From: Aquirufa lenticrescens
GTDB taxonomy: Bacteria > Bacteroidota > Bacteroidia > Cytophagales > Spirosomataceae
NCBI RefSeq assembly: GCF_019916085.1
Contig: NZ_CP049834.1
Span: 651,501-715,500 of the forward strand
Length of the DNA stretch: 64,000 nucleotides
Direction of reading: 5' to 3'
Below are positions 1 to 8,897 of this stretch, piece after piece. A model generated the notes under the pieces. The model made no database searches, was not told where the DNA came from, and worked only from the letters and a program-made list of their open reading frames with translations. Within the stretch, counting starts at the first letter, position 1. Each line of letters begins with the position of its first letter. A program made the translations under genes and the position numbers.

Positions 1-1
1 G

Positions 2-1486
2 TATTTCGGCGTGCCTTTTGCTAAACCTCCGGTAGGGGATTTGCGCTGGAAAGCACCCGTTCCGGCTGAACCTTGGTCAGGAGTGAAGAAGACAAAAGCC
101 TTTGGACCACGTCCTATTCAGGCGATTGTATTCGGAGACATGGGATCTCGTTCTGCGGGTCTCAGCGAAGACTGTTTATACCTGAACGTATGGTCTCCAG
201 CTAAGCGTAACACGAAAAATTTACCGGTCTTAGTTTACTTCTATGGAGGTGGATTATTCGCGGGGGATGCATCGGAGCCACGTTATGATGGCGAGGCGAT
301 GTCTAAACAAGGAATCGTAGTGGTAACGGTGAACTACCGTTTAGGCCTTTTTGGTTTCTTCTCCCATCCGGAATTATCAGCGGAGGCTTCTTACAAGGCG
401 TCTGGAAATTATGGTTATTTAGACCAAAACTTAGCCTTGCAATGGGTGAAGAGAAACATTGCTGCTTTTGGTGGAGATGCGTCTAAAGTGACGATCGCTG
501 GGGAATCAGCTGGTTCTGCTTCAGTTTCTGTCCAAATGGCTTCTCCGCTATCGAAAGGCTTAATCGCCGGAGCGATCGGAGAAAGTGGTGCGGGAATTAA
601 TCCGACGATGTCCCCTGTCCCTTTAGCGCAAGCAGAGAAAGCGGGCGTAGCTTTTGCGGAAAAAGCAGGAGCGAAGTCTTTGAAAGATTTACGTGCTATG
701 TCTACGCGCGAATTGTTTGAGATTGCGCAAGAAACGCGTTCGGTTAGTTTCTCTACGGTGCTTGATGGCTATTTCTTGCCTAAAAGTTTACCAGAAATTT
801 TCAATGCAAGGCAGCAATCGATGGTTCCGCTTTTATTAGGTTGGAACTCAGCGGAAATTCCGGGTGGAGCCTTTATGCAAGGCAAACCGTATACACATGA
901 TAATTATGTGGCGAAGGTAAAAGAAGCGTATCCGGCAGATCACGAGACCGTTTTGAAATTATATCCATCAGGTTCAGAGGATGTGATCGAGCGTTCGGCA
1001 ACGGCTTTAGCGGCAGATCGTTTCATTTCGTACAGCACTTGGAAATGGTTTGATTTACATCGCAAGAATTCAACGCAACCGGTATACCGTTATTTATATT
1101 CACGCCACCGTGCTCCTTTGGTAGACAAGTCAGTCGCTTCGGGATTAGCCGGAGGGACGGTAAAAGCAGATCCCAATGCACCTAAACCTCGTCCTGCAGT
1201 AGGCGCTCCTCACGCTTGTGAGATCGAATATTGCATGGGTAACTTGCACTTGATTAAAGATTACGCCTTCACGGCTGATGATTATACAGTATCCAAAACG
1301 ATGTTCGGCTTTTTTGCGAACTTCATTAAGACGGGAAATCCGAACGGAGGAACTTTGGCAAACTGGCCTGCAGCTGCTCCACAAGATAAGGAACCAGGTG
1401 TAATGGTGATTGATGTAGAGTCCAAAGCAATCAAGGCAACGGACGATGCACGTTATGAGTTCTTAGACAAATTCTATAAAAACTAA
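2..1486 (+). CDS. Type-B carboxylesterase (para-nitrobenzyl esterase family), 5' end outside window
   Basis: Alpha/beta-hydrolase of the carboxylesterase/lipase type-B family, expected to hydrolyse carboxylic esters. The frame is open from base 2 and enters inside the family's conserved start region (YFGVPFAKPPVGDLRW), so the GTG at 11 is an internal valine and the true start lies upstream. Visible motifs are the SEDCLYLNVW signature, the oxyanion-hole run YGGGLF, the nucleophile elbow GESAG with the serine codon at 506-508, and a C-terminal GAPHACE segment carrying the likely catalytic histidine. The next gene starts 4 bases after its stop and belongs to the same family, so the two are probably co-transcribed tandem paralogues. 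Substrate unknown. Confidence 0.9.
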   Translation, partial: YFGVPFAKPPVGDLRWKAPVPAEPWSGVKKTKAFGPRPIQAIVFGDMGSRSAGLSEDCLYLNVWSPAKRNTKNLPVLVYFYGGGLFAGDASEPRYDGEAMSKQGIVVVTVNYRLGLFGFFSHPELSAEASYKASGNYGYLDQNLALQWVKRNIAAFGGDASKVTIAGESAGSASVSVQMASPLSKGLIAGAIGESGAGINPTMSPVPLAQAEKAGVAFAEKAGAKSLKDLRAMSTRELFEIAQETRSVSFSTVLDGYFLPKSLPEIFNARQQSMVPLLLGWNSAEIPGGAFMQGKPYTHDNYVAKVKEAYPADHETVLKLYPSGSEDVIERSATALAADRFISYSTWKWFDLHRKNSTQPVYRYLYSRHRAPLVDKSVASGLAGGTVKADPNAPKPRPAVGAPHACEIEYCMGNLHLIKDYAFTADDYTVSKTMFGFFANFIKTGNPNGGTLANWPAAAPQDKEPGVMVIDVESKAIKATDDARYEFLDKFYKN

Positions 1487-1490
1487 TCTT

Positions 1491-3089
1491 ATGAAAAAAT
1501 TATTAATGGCTAGTGCGCTAATTATGGCCTCCATGGGCTTGAAAGCGCAAATTACAACGGGTAAAGACGTGGCTATTGTGGCGACGGATGCCGGTAAAGT
1601 ACGTGGATATATTCACAGTGGAATCTATACCTACAAGGGGATTCCGTATGCGGAGGCGGCTCGTTTTGAGGCACCTCACAAGCCTAAACCTTGGGCTGGC
1701 GTTCGTTCGTCTATGTCTTATGGGCCGGTTTCGCCTTTAATTGATGAAACAACGCAGATTCAAGACGAATCAGAATTCGTATTTAACCACAACTGGGGTT
1801 TTACAAATGAGGATTGTATGCGTATTAACGTTTGGACGCCTGGTATCAATGATGGCAAGAAGCGTCCGGTGATGTTCTGGATTCACGGTGGTGGATTTAC
1901 CGCTGGATCGGCGATTGAATTGCCGTCTTATGATGGAGAGAATTTGGCCAAAAAAGGGGACGTCGTAGTCGTTTCCATTTCGCACCGGTTAAACATTACG
2001 GGTTATTTAGATTTGTCGGCTTACGGCGAAAAATACAAATACTCGGCAAACAATAGCGTATTGGATATGCGTTCGGCTTTGGAATGGGTAAAAGAAAACA
2101 TCGGCTCTTTCGGTGGGGATGCGAAAAACGTAACCATCTTCGGACAATCGGGCGGAGGCGCGAAAGTAAATACCTTGATGGCGATGCCTTCTTCGAAAGG
2201 TTTATTCAGCAAAGCAATCAACCAAAGTGGTTCATTCCGCGCAAACATGTTAGACAAAGCAACGACTCAAAGCATCACAGCCGAAGTCTTGAAAGCGCTT
2301 AACATCCCAGCAGCGAAAGTAGATAGCTTGCAAATGATCCCATATCCTGTTTTAGCTTCAGCAGGAAAGAAAGCCTTAGCAACCATCGCTGCTCAGATGA
2401 AAGCGGCAGGAAAGCCGGTGGTTGGTTTTGGCCTTAGCTGGGGTCCATCAGTGGATGGCGACTTATTGCCTTACCAATTGTTCTCCAAAGAGGCATTCGA
2501 ATTATCGAAAGACGTGCCTTTGTTAATCGGAACAGTGAAGAACGAATTCATGCCATCCATCATGACTGGAATGTCGGATGCAACCGCAGAACAAGTAGAT
2601 GCCTATATCAAAAGAACTTATGGCGAGAAAGCGGAGGCATTCAAGGCAGCAGTAAAGAAAGCCTATCCGAATGACACGAAGCCATCTGATTTAATGGATG
2701 TAGACGTGATGTTCCGTCCAGGTGCTGTGGTTCAGGCGAAGGAGAAATCAGCTCTGAAAGCGGCACCCGTTTACATGTACTTAATGACGTGGCAATCGCC
2801 AGTAATGGATGGCAAATACAAAGCTTTCCACTGCATGGAATTACCGTTCTGTTTTAACAACATCGCACGTTGCGAGGAAATGACAGGAGGCGGAAAAGAA
2901 GCGTATGTGTTAGCAGACCGTATGAGTTCGTCTTGGATTAACTTTGCTAAAACGGGTAACCCGGGTCACAAAGGTATCCCTGCTTGGCCTACGTTCGACA
3001 CAGCGAATACAGCAACCATGCATTTTGATAATAAATGCGAGGTGAAACCGCAGCAAGATGCGGAATTGTATAGCTTGATTGCTAGATAA
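1491..3089 (+). CDS. Secreted type-B carboxylesterase
   Basis: 532-residue paralogue of the preceding gene, full length for the family. Residues 1-20 form a signal peptide ending in an Ala-Gln junction, so the enzyme should be exported. Motifs in order: KGIPYAEA (49-56), NEDCMRINVW (107-116), oxyanion hole HGGGF (132-136), nucleophile elbow GQSGGG with Ser220, and a C-terminal FHCMELPF stretch that carries the probable catalytic His. The elbow GQSGGG differs from the GESAG of its neighbour, which may indicate a different substrate. It ends the two-gene unit and is followed by a strong terminator. Confidence 0.9.
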   Translation: MKKLLMASALIMASMGLKAQITTGKDVAIVATDAGKVRGYIHSGIYTYKGIPYAEAARFEAPHKPKPWAGVRSSMSYGPVSPLIDETTQIQDESEFVFNHNWGFTNEDCMRINVWTPGINDGKKRPVMFWIHGGGFTAGSAIELPSYDGENLAKKGDVVVVSISHRLNITGYLDLSAYGEKYKYSANNSVLDMRSALEWVKENIGSFGGDAKNVTIFGQSGGGAKVNTLMAMPSSKGLFSKAINQSGSFRANMLDKATTQSITAEVLKALNIPAAKVDSLQMIPYPVLASAGKKALATIAAQMKAAGKPVVGFGLSWGPSVDGDLLPYQLFSKEAFELSKDVPLLIGTVKNEFMPSIMTGMSDATAEQVDAYIKRTYGEKAEAFKAAVKKAYPNDTKPSDLMDVDVMFRPGAVVQAKEKSALKAAPVYMYLMTWQSPVMDGKYKAFHCMELPFCFNNIARCEEMTGGGKEAYVLADRMSSSWINFAKTGNPGHKGIPAWPTFDTANTATMHFDNKCEVKPQQDAELYSLIAR

Positions 3090-3108
3090 ATCATTACTTT
3101 GTGATAGA

Positions 3109-3137
3109 AAAGGCCCTTTGCGAGAAGGGCCTTTTTT
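3109..3137 (+). terminator. Rho-independent terminator of the carboxylesterase pair
   Basis: Perfect 8-bp stem (AGGCCCTT / AAGGGCCT) with a 6-base loop followed by a T run, 20 bases after the stop codon of the second esterase. Confidence 0.85.
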
Positions 3138-3154
3138 GTATACTTTAAGAAAGA

Positions 3155-3274
3155 TTAACTCATTTTACCTATCGCACAACTGACGTAGGACTTAGCTTGT
3201 TTGAACACGGAGTTTTCTCCTTTTTGTGGGTAACAACACTTACTGTTTTCAACGAAAATCTCTTGCGTTTTCAT
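3155..3274 (-). CDS. Possible 39-residue small protein
   Basis: An ATG-initiated frame of 39 codons lies in the gap between the esterase terminator and the flavin reductase, on the opposite strand. The predicted peptide begins MKTQEIFVENSKCC and contains three cysteines (13, 14, 33) and many lysines; it has no signal peptide or membrane segment. I do not recognise a family. Support is only the clean frame, plausible composition and the otherwise empty, divergently oriented gap, so it may be spurious. Confidence 0.35.
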   Translation of the reverse strand: MKTQEIFVENSKCCYPQKGENSVFKQAKSYVSCAIGKMS

Positions 3275-3348
3275 GGTGTTATTATTTGTTTAGTCAAATG
3301 TAGCCTATCTTTAAGCCTTTAAAAGTGATAAAAGTCACTTCTCCCTTT

Positions 3349-3966
3349 ATGAGCAAACATTTTTCTCTTTCTGAACTCCAAACCTTGGACCGTTTCACAC
3401 GCGCTAATTTCATTAACTCATTGAGTGGTTTTAAAAGCTTATCGCTCATCGGAACGGTGAACGGTAATGGCGTTTCAAACCTCGCTGTTTTTAGTAACAT
3501 CGTTCATTTAGGTGCCGATCCAGCTTTGATTGGGTTTATTAATCGTCCTTTATCTGCGGCTCCTCATACCTTGCAAAATATCCAGGAAACTGGTATTTAT
3601 ACCGTGAATTTAGTGACGGAATCGATGTACAAACAAGCGCATCAGACGAGTGCGAAGTACCCGGATGGCGTTTCGGAGTTTGAGATGACGGGCTTGACAG
3701 AGGAATTCAAAGAGGGATGTATTGCGCCTTTCGTGGCGGAGTCTCCGGTACAATATGTGTTGAAATTCGAGCAGGTGATGCCCATAGAATTGAATAATAC
3801 TTTTTTAGTTATTGGGTCATTGCAGGAAGCCTATGTGCCAGTAGGAATACAGGAGGAGGATGGCTTTTTGGATTTGGCCAAAGCCGGAATCTTAAGTTCC
3901 CTAGGCACCAACGGGTATTACAAAACCGAGAAAATCGCTACCTTGCCGTATGCAAAAGTTAATTAA
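3349..3966 (+). CDS. Flavin reductase family protein (FMN-binding split barrel)
   Basis: About 205 residues, typical for the DIM6/NTAB flavin-reductase-like family that binds FMN in a split beta-barrel. Recognisable segments are SLIGTVNGNGVSNLAVFSN near the start, the GFINRPLSAAPHTLQNI stretch (family pattern R..S...TL.NI) and ETGIYTVNLV. The longer frame from the GTG at 3325 is possible, but the ATG at 3349 (MSKHFSLSEL) fits the family start better. The 3' end overlaps the next gene by 17 bases in another frame, so the two are likely translated from one message. Substrate not predictable. Confidence 0.85.
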   Translation: MSKHFSLSELQTLDRFTRANFINSLSGFKSLSLIGTVNGNGVSNLAVFSNIVHLGADPALIGFINRPLSAAPHTLQNIQETGIYTVNLVTESMYKQAHQTSAKYPDGVSEFEMTGLTEEFKEGCIAPFVAESPVQYVLKFEQVMPIELNNTFLVIGSLQEAYVPVGIQEEDGFLDLAKAGILSSLGTNGYYKTEKIATLPYAKVN

Positions 3967-4402
3967 TCTCGTAGACGAATTAGCGTCTTATATTCCGCAG
4001 TTAGAAGTTCGTAATGAAACGGTTTCTTCGTCATCTGTAGGCTGGCAAATCGAACATAGCTTATTAGTGATTTCTTCTGTGATTGAAGGAGTTAAGCGAT
4101 CGGATCCATCGAAATATAAATGGAGTTTTCGCCCTATTAAGTATTTGATTTTTTGGCGTGGTAAAATACCGAGAGGTAAATCGAGGGCACCTAAGTTCGT
4201 TACGCCAGATACTTTTACGGCAGAATCACTTCAAAAGCATATTGATCAATGTCGTGCTAAAGTGATGGAATTAGATTCGATAGGAGCGGGTCATTATTTT
4301 TCTCATCCTTATTTTGGAGATACGAAAAAGAAAGATGTCATTCCGTTTTTAGTGATGCATACAGATCACCACGTTAAGATTATTCAGGATATTTTAAAGT
4401 AG
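3950..4402 (+). CDS. DUF1569 family protein (DinB-like four-helix fold)
   Basis: 150 residues. The helical pattern and spaced histidines (IEHSLL near residue 35, and MHTDHHVKII near the C-terminus) match DUF1569, a relative of the DinB/YfiT metal-binding four-helix bundles. These histidines are the probable metal ligands. It starts inside the flavin reductase gene (17-base overlap) and converges with the flavoprotein gene on the other strand, overlapping it by 9 bases. Biochemical role unknown; thiol-dependent detoxification is one possibility for the superfamily. Confidence 0.75.
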   Translation: MQKLINLVDELASYIPQLEVRNETVSSSSVGWQIEHSLLVISSVIEGVKRSDPSKYKWSFRPIKYLIFWRGKIPRGKSRAPKFVTPDTFTAESLQKHIDQCRAKVMELDSIGAGHYFSHPYFGDTKKKDVIPFLVMHTDHHVKIIQDILK

Positions 4403-5608
4403 TCCCGCACTCTTTCCCGCAATAAATCCCGTCGTCCAAGCGGCTTGAAAATTGAATCCACCGGTGATGCCATCGATGTCCATTACTTCTCCTGCAAAGA
4501 AGAGTCCTGGGCACTTTTTGCTTTCCATGGTTTGGACATTAATGTCTTGTAAGTCTACGCCGCCCGCAGTTACAAATTCCTCCTTGAAGGTCGTTTTTCC
4601 CTGGACCACATAGCGATCATTAATCAAGGTATTAATCAGTTTGTTAAGTGCTTTACCCCCTAATTCATTCCAGCGGAGGCTAGTCTTGATTTCATTTTTT
4701 TCTAGTAAGTAGACCCAAAGTCGATTCGGCATCGCAAAAGGGTTCAAATTCGCCATCATTTTAGCTCCGTGCTCTTTGATGACTTGCGTGATTTGCGCAC
4801 GTAACTCTTCTTCCTTCGTCTCGTCTAGCCAATTCACTAGGATGGCACATCGGTATTCTTTTTCTGCTAAAATCCGGGCTCCCCAGGCAGAAAGTTGTAG
4901 AATGGCTGGGCCGCTCATTCCCCAATGGGTAACTAGCAAGGGACCTTGGCCTACAAGTTTTTGGCCCTCAATCCGTACACGAGCTTTCTCCACCACGATA
5001 CCCATCAAATCCCGAATAGGCTCTTGTGGCATGTTAAAGGTAAATAAGGAGGGAACTGGTGGAATGATCTGATGACCTATATCTTCGAGCCAAAGCAAAC
5101 CCGACATCTTAGGCTGACCACCTGTCGTCACAATGACGCGATCCGCGTCGTATTCCGTGTCCCGGCAATGAATGCGAAAGCCTTTTGCCGTAGTTTTAAT
5201 CTCCTCCACCGATTGACTGCTATGCAGGTTGATGTGCAAGCGTCGAGCCTCGGACATAAAGCAGTCGATGATGGTTTGGGAATCGTTTGAAAGGGGGAAA
5301 ATACAATTGTCGTGGTAGGTCTTCAATGCTACACCTCGAGTTTCTAGCCATTCGATCATAGAGGATGCATTAAAGACCTCAAAAGCCTTGCGGAGGAATT
5401 TCTCACCACGGGGATAATTTTCTGAAAGTAAACGGGAATTAAACGTGGCGTTTGTGACGTTACATCGACCTCCGCCAGATATTTTGACCTTTCCTAAAAA
5501 CTTGGAGGTTTTCTCTAAGATGGTTACTTCGGCCTCAGGGTTATGCTCTTTGGCAGAAATAGCAGCAAAAAATCCAGCGGCACCACCACCTATGACGATT
5601 ATTTTCAT
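4394..5608 (-). CDS. BaiN/HI0933-family FAD-dependent oxidoreductase
   Basis: 404-residue flavoprotein of the COG2081 (YhiN/HI0933, BaiN) family. Visible are the N-terminal dinucleotide-binding motif GGGAAG (7-12) in a beta-alpha-beta fold, the family signature GGGRCNVTN near residue 45, a second nucleotide-contact region VTTGGQPKMSG, and the C-terminal FAGEVMDIDGITGGFN motif that closes over FAD. Members reduce or isomerise unsaturated rings, but most, including this one, have no defined substrate. Its ATG overlaps the stop of the upstream cupin gene (ATGA), indicating translational coupling. Confidence 0.9.
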   Translation of the reverse strand: MKIIVIGGGAAGFFAAISAKEHNPEAEVTILEKTSKFLGKVKISGGGRCNVTNATFNSRLLSENYPRGEKFLRKAFEVFNASSMIEWLETRGVALKTYHDNCIFPLSNDSQTIIDCFMSEARRLHINLHSSQSVEEIKTTAKGFRIHCRDTEYDADRVIVTTGGQPKMSGLLWLEDIGHQIIPPVPSLFTFNMPQEPIRDLMGIVVEKARVRIEGQKLVGQGPLLVTHWGMSGPAILQLSAWGARILAEKEYRCAILVNWLDETKEEELRAQITQVIKEHGAKMMANLNPFAMPNRLWVYLLEKNEIKTSLRWNELGGKALNKLINTLINDRYVVQGKTTFKEEFVTAGGVDLQDINVQTMESKKCPGLFFAGEVMDIDGITGGFNFQAAWTTGFIAGKSAGLL

Positions 5609-5955
5609 TGGATAAAATCTGCGCGCATGGGATTGAATGAATCCACTAACACTCCTTCTTCAAGAGCGACTACACCATGGTCGATGGAGGGAGGAATAAA
5701 GAATACGTCGCCTTGTCTCAGGATCTTCTTTTCGTCACCAATTATCACCTCAAAAACTCCACTTTCTACATACGAGCCTTGGGTATGGATATGTTGGTGA
5801 ATCGCACCGATGCCTCCTTTTTTGAAATGCACTTTTACGATCATTAGACCATCATTGTAGGCCATTATTTTGCGTTTGCAATACTCGTCTAGGATTTCCC
5901 ATTCGATGTCAGCATCTGCGATCCAATGCGTCCTGTTCAAAGGTGTTATACTCAT
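5605..5955 (-). CDS. Cupin-domain protein
   Basis: 116 residues from the ATG at 5955; the longer frame would need a TTG start. It is a single cupin barrel with the two conserved motifs: GAIHQHIHTQGSYVESG (motif 1, metal-binding His-x-His and Glu) and GDVFFIPPSIDHG (motif 2, His). Such small cupins bind a divalent metal and act as isomerases, dioxygenases or sugar sensors; the specific function cannot be read from sequence. The gene overlaps the BaiN-family gene by 4 bases, so the pair forms an operon. Confidence 0.85.
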   Translation of the reverse strand: MSITPLNRTHWIADADIEWEILDEYCKRKIMAYNDGLMIVKVHFKKGGIGAIHQHIHTQGSYVESGVFEVIIGDEKKILRQGDVFFIPPSIDHGVVALEEGVLVDSFNPMRADFIQ

Positions 5956-5965
5956 ACACAAAAAT

Positions 5966-5994
5966 AGAAAAAAAGCCGGGACGATGCCCGGCTT
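5966..5994 (-). terminator. Terminator of the serine hydrolase gene
   Basis: Perfect 8-bp stem (AAGCCGGG / CCCGGCTT on the plus strand) with a 6-base loop. Read on the minus strand it is followed by a run of T, directly after the stop codon at 6001. Confidence 0.85.
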
Positions 5995-6000
5995 TCTATA

Positions 6001-7221
6001 TTAATCTGCCAATGTCTGGTAAACCATCTGGCGTAAACTGTTGTGGTATTCCCAGGTGAAATTGCTTTCCTGGGTCATAAATAGAGCAATAAGTTTCTCT
6101 TTCGGGTCGATAAAGAAGTGAGTATTGTTCGCACCTCCCCAATAGAATAATCCTTTTGACGCCGGAGTTTTCGTCGCTGGCCCGTCGGTTACCACGGCAA
6201 AGCCTAGCCCCCATTCTGTTCCTGGAGTTGGGAATAAGTCTCCCGTGTGATTGGAGGTCATTAATTCTACCGTCTTGCGGCTCAAGTATTGCTTCCCTTT
6301 ATAGGTTCCGCCGGCCAGCATCATTTGGCAGAAAGTCGCATAATCTGCAGCCGTCGAAAACAAGCCATTGACCCCACTCCAAACCGTCACGTTTTCAAAA
6401 GGAGGCTGGTTCGCCGCAACAGAAATCGTTCCATTTTTACCCTTAGTATGCAAGGCAACAATTTTAGCTTGTTCCTCTTTAGGCACATTATACCCCGTAT
6501 GTTTCATCTCCAAAGGCTCAAATAAGCGAGACTTCAAAAACTCATTTACACTCATTCCGGAGAATTTTTCGATCAAAACACAAAGCACATCAGGTCCAGC
6601 GCTATAATTCCATTCCGTACCCGGTTGAGCCAATAAGGGGAACTTCGTCATATTGGCCACACGCTCTTGAATCGTTTTAATTCCGGGTTTGAAATAGCCA
6701 TTTCTGAATCGAATCTGAACAGGGTTTTGGTCCAAACCATGCGTTAATCCACCACTATGACTTAATAATTGTGTCATCGTGATCTGCGACTTTAACGAAT
6801 CAGTAGGAGCATCCGGGCCATCATTTACACTTCTTGCTACGCGCAAGTTTTTAAACTCGGGTAAGTACTTCGAAACAGGATCATTTAACTTAAAATACCC
6901 TTCTTCATACAGCATCATGAATGCCGTGGAGATGATGGGTTTCGTCATGGATTGAATATAAAATAAATCGTCCGTCGTCATGGGTGCTTTCGTGGCTACG
7001 TTTTTGTATCCCAAAGCCCCTTGGTGAACCACCTGGCCATTGTGAATGATCATCGTCACAGCTCCAGGGATGTTTCCCTTATCCATTTCGGACTGAACAA
7101 ATTTTTCTAATCGTTTTACCCGGTCGACATTGATGCCGGCCACAATTTTGGGTGCTTGTGCACTGATTTCGCCTACGAAAAGGAGGCTAATTAGAAGGAG
7201 GAGGTGTTTAGTGAATTTCAT
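6001..7221 (-). CDS. Secreted serine hydrolase, class C beta-lactamase/esterase family
   Basis: 406 residues with a signal peptide (1-22, ending ISAQ). The penicillin-binding/beta-lactamase fold is shown by the SxxK motif SMTK with Ser91 and Lys94, and by the YxN-equivalent motif YSA with Tyr206. The family (Pfam Beta-lactamase, PF00144) includes esterases, D-aminopeptidases and EstB-type enzymes, and resistance to beta-lactams should not be assumed. It stands alone between its terminator and a divergently transcribed small membrane-protein gene. Confidence 0.88.
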   Translation of the reverse strand: MKFTKHLLLLISLLFVGEISAQAPKIVAGINVDRVKRLEKFVQSEMDKGNIPGAVTMIIHNGQVVHQGALGYKNVATKAPMTTDDLFYIQSMTKPIISTAFMMLYEEGYFKLNDPVSKYLPEFKNLRVARSVNDGPDAPTDSLKSQITMTQLLSHSGGLTHGLDQNPVQIRFRNGYFKPGIKTIQERVANMTKFPLLAQPGTEWNYSAGPDVLCVLIEKFSGMSVNEFLKSRLFEPLEMKHTGYNVPKEEQAKIVALHTKGKNGTISVAANQPPFENVTVWSGVNGLFSTAADYATFCQMMLAGGTYKGKQYLSRKTVELMTSNHTGDLFPTPGTEWGLGFAVVTDGPATKTPASKGLFYWGGANNTHFFIDPKEKLIALFMTQESNFTWEYHNSLRQMVYQTLAD

Positions 7222-7304
7222 TGTTTTGATTTTATGAGAGGTATTAACGTAAAGGTGCTAGAATTTGTCTAGATTACAAAACACAATTTTAACCACTACA
7301 TACA

Positions 7305-7559
7305 ATGGAAAACACCTTAAGCCTTTACCTGAAAAAGTACGGCATTGCAATTTGCTTAGTCATTAACCAGGCTATTTGCATTTACCTCTTATCTTATGAA
7401 AGTGATTTTAAAAGTCCTAGAATTTACCTTCACCTTGTAACGTTAGGGATGATGGCCTTCATTGCCATCAAATACCCCGAATACCAACGCATTCATTGGA
7501 AAGCAATGTTAGCAATCCTAATTCTCTTATTGATCTTTTATTTTCTAGTTGCACGATAA
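7305..7559 (+). CDS. Small integral membrane protein, function unknown
   Basis: 84 residues with three hydrophobic stretches (about 12-29, 40-56 and 66-82), consistent with three membrane helices separated by short charged loops. No recognised family. It begins 83 bases from the divergent serine hydrolase start and ends exactly at a strong bidirectional terminator, which supports it as a real transcription unit. Confidence 0.65.
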   Translation: MENTLSLYLKKYGIAICLVINQAICIYLLSYESDFKSPRIYLHLVTLGMMAFIAIKYPEYQRIHWKAMLAILILLLIFYFLVAR

Positions 7560-7560
7560 A

Positions 7561-7590
7561 AAAAAGGACAGCCGCAAAGCTGTCCTTTTT
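7561..7590. terminator. Bidirectional terminator between convergent genes
   Basis: Perfect 12-bp stem (AAAAAGGACAGC / GCTGTCCTTTTT) with a 6-base loop, A-rich on the left and T-rich on the right, sitting between stop codons at 7559 (+) and 7593 (-). Confidence 0.9.
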
Positions 7591-7592
7591 AC

Positions 7593-8852
7593 TTATTTCC
7601 CTTTTTTCTGTGCGGCCATCCATTCCATGATGGTAACCGGCTTGCCATTCACTCGAACGGCTGAACCGTCTAAATCCGTTCTAGGAAGGTTTTCGTGCAA
7701 GTAAACCCACGACCAGTGGCCGTTGTATTCGAATCCTTTTCCGCCGTAGAAATTAGTGATATCAGTTACGTGATCATAATAGGTGAAGTGGACGTTTTTC
7801 GCACCCGCCTTGCGTAAACGATCGAACACAGGTACCACTGTAATGTCAGGGATGGTGGTTCTGTCGTCTTTGGAGTGAACAAACCAAATAGGCACGTTTT
7901 TAATCTTCTGAATATCGCTATCTGAGATGTATTCTGATTTATAGGCCAAAGCACTAATGTAGCCCGCCGCGAAATAATCTGGATTTAAAATGATTAATTT
8001 CAAGGCCATATAGCCTCCATTCGAGCAGCCGCCCACATAAATGCGACTAGGGTCGATACCAGGATTTGCTTTGACATAATCCTTAATTAAAGCCATCAAA
8101 CCCTCGTTGTAGATGTCATTGTCTTTGCCTTGCGTTCCCACTCCTTGTGCATTATGCATCCAAGCGCCAGGGCATTGCGGAGATAGTACGTAGGCTCCTT
8201 CGAAAATGGATTGTATGCCTTCTGCAGCATAGTTTGCGGCTTTGTTTCCTAACAAAGGAATAGTTGGATCCGTTCCACCTTCGCCACCGCCATGAAGCCA
8301 AATGATTAAAGGTGCTTTGTCCTTCTTCACTTTGGGAGTAAAAGTCGCGTAGGACATCGTCAATTTATCGTTGAAAACGTATTTGCCCGTTAGGTCAAAT
8401 TGATCAATCAAAGGCATGATTTTGCCAGTAGAGGTATCCCAAACTTGCCCTGTTTTAGGCTGCACGATGGTTAAGGAATAATCCACCCACACATTCCCCT
8501 TGCTTCGTAGGTATTGAAAAGGGGAGCTTATAGGCAGCTGAGGTCCGACGGATAAAACGAGGGTAATGTTTTTGCCGGTACGCACACGCGCGCCATTTTC
8601 ATCTGAAACGTAAGCAGTAACAATTTCGCGTTTAGTATCTTGGTCTGCGATGGGACCTGTGCTTAATTTTCGGCTGGCATAAACGGTATAGTCTGCTGCA
8701 TTCACTTTAGAAGTGGTATCATTCAAGGCTAGAATGACTTTGTTAACTCCAGCGCCCCAGTCGAAGCCTTCGACGACGATTTTGTAAGTACCAGTAGGTT
8801 TTGCTGCCGCACTAAAAACAAGCAGCGAAAGAAATAAGAGAATTTTTTTCAT
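7593..8852 (-). CDS. Secreted PHB-depolymerase-like esterase
   Basis: 419 residues with a signal peptide (about 1-18). The N-terminal half (20-150) is a beta-rich Ig-like module and the C-terminal half is an alpha/beta-hydrolase: oxyanion region IIWLHGGGEGG (183-193), nucleophile elbow GGCSNGG with Ser277, then a VHSKDD segment with the probable acid Asp and a late His. This architecture is usual for carbohydrate esterases and prolyl-oligopeptidase-like hydrolases of Bacteroidota. The neighbouring GH30 gene upstream on the same strand suggests a role in polysaccharide de-esterification; this is inference. Confidence 0.82.
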   Translation of the reverse strand: MKKILLFLSLLVFSAAAKPTGTYKIVVEGFDWGAGVNKVILALNDTTSKVNAADYTVYASRKLSTGPIADQDTKREIVTAYVSDENGARVRTGKNITLVLSVGPQLPISSPFQYLRSKGNVWVDYSLTIVQPKTGQVWDTSTGKIMPLIDQFDLTGKYVFNDKLTMSYATFTPKVKKDKAPLIIWLHGGGEGGTDPTIPLLGNKAANYAAEGIQSIFEGAYVLSPQCPGAWMHNAQGVGTQGKDNDIYNEGLMALIKDYVKANPGIDPSRIYVGGCSNGGYMALKLIILNPDYFAAGYISALAYKSEYISDSDIQKIKNVPIWFVHSKDDRTTIPDITVVPVFDRLRKAGAKNVHFTYYDHVTDITNFYGGKGFEYNGHWSWVYLHENLPRTDLDGSAVRVNGKPVTIMEWMAAQKKGK

Positions 8853-8897
8853 GGATGATAGGTTTAGTTAATTACCAACAAATAAACGTAAAATATT

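Noticed and set aside
11-1486. GTG at 11 as the true start of the first carboxylesterase
   Set aside because: The family's conserved block already precedes it in frame, so this is an internal valine of a gene entering from the left edge.
6001-7221. Beta-lactamase conferring antibiotic resistance
   Set aside because: The SxxK and YSA motifs fit the broad class-C-like esterase/peptidase family; no specific resistance signature can be claimed.
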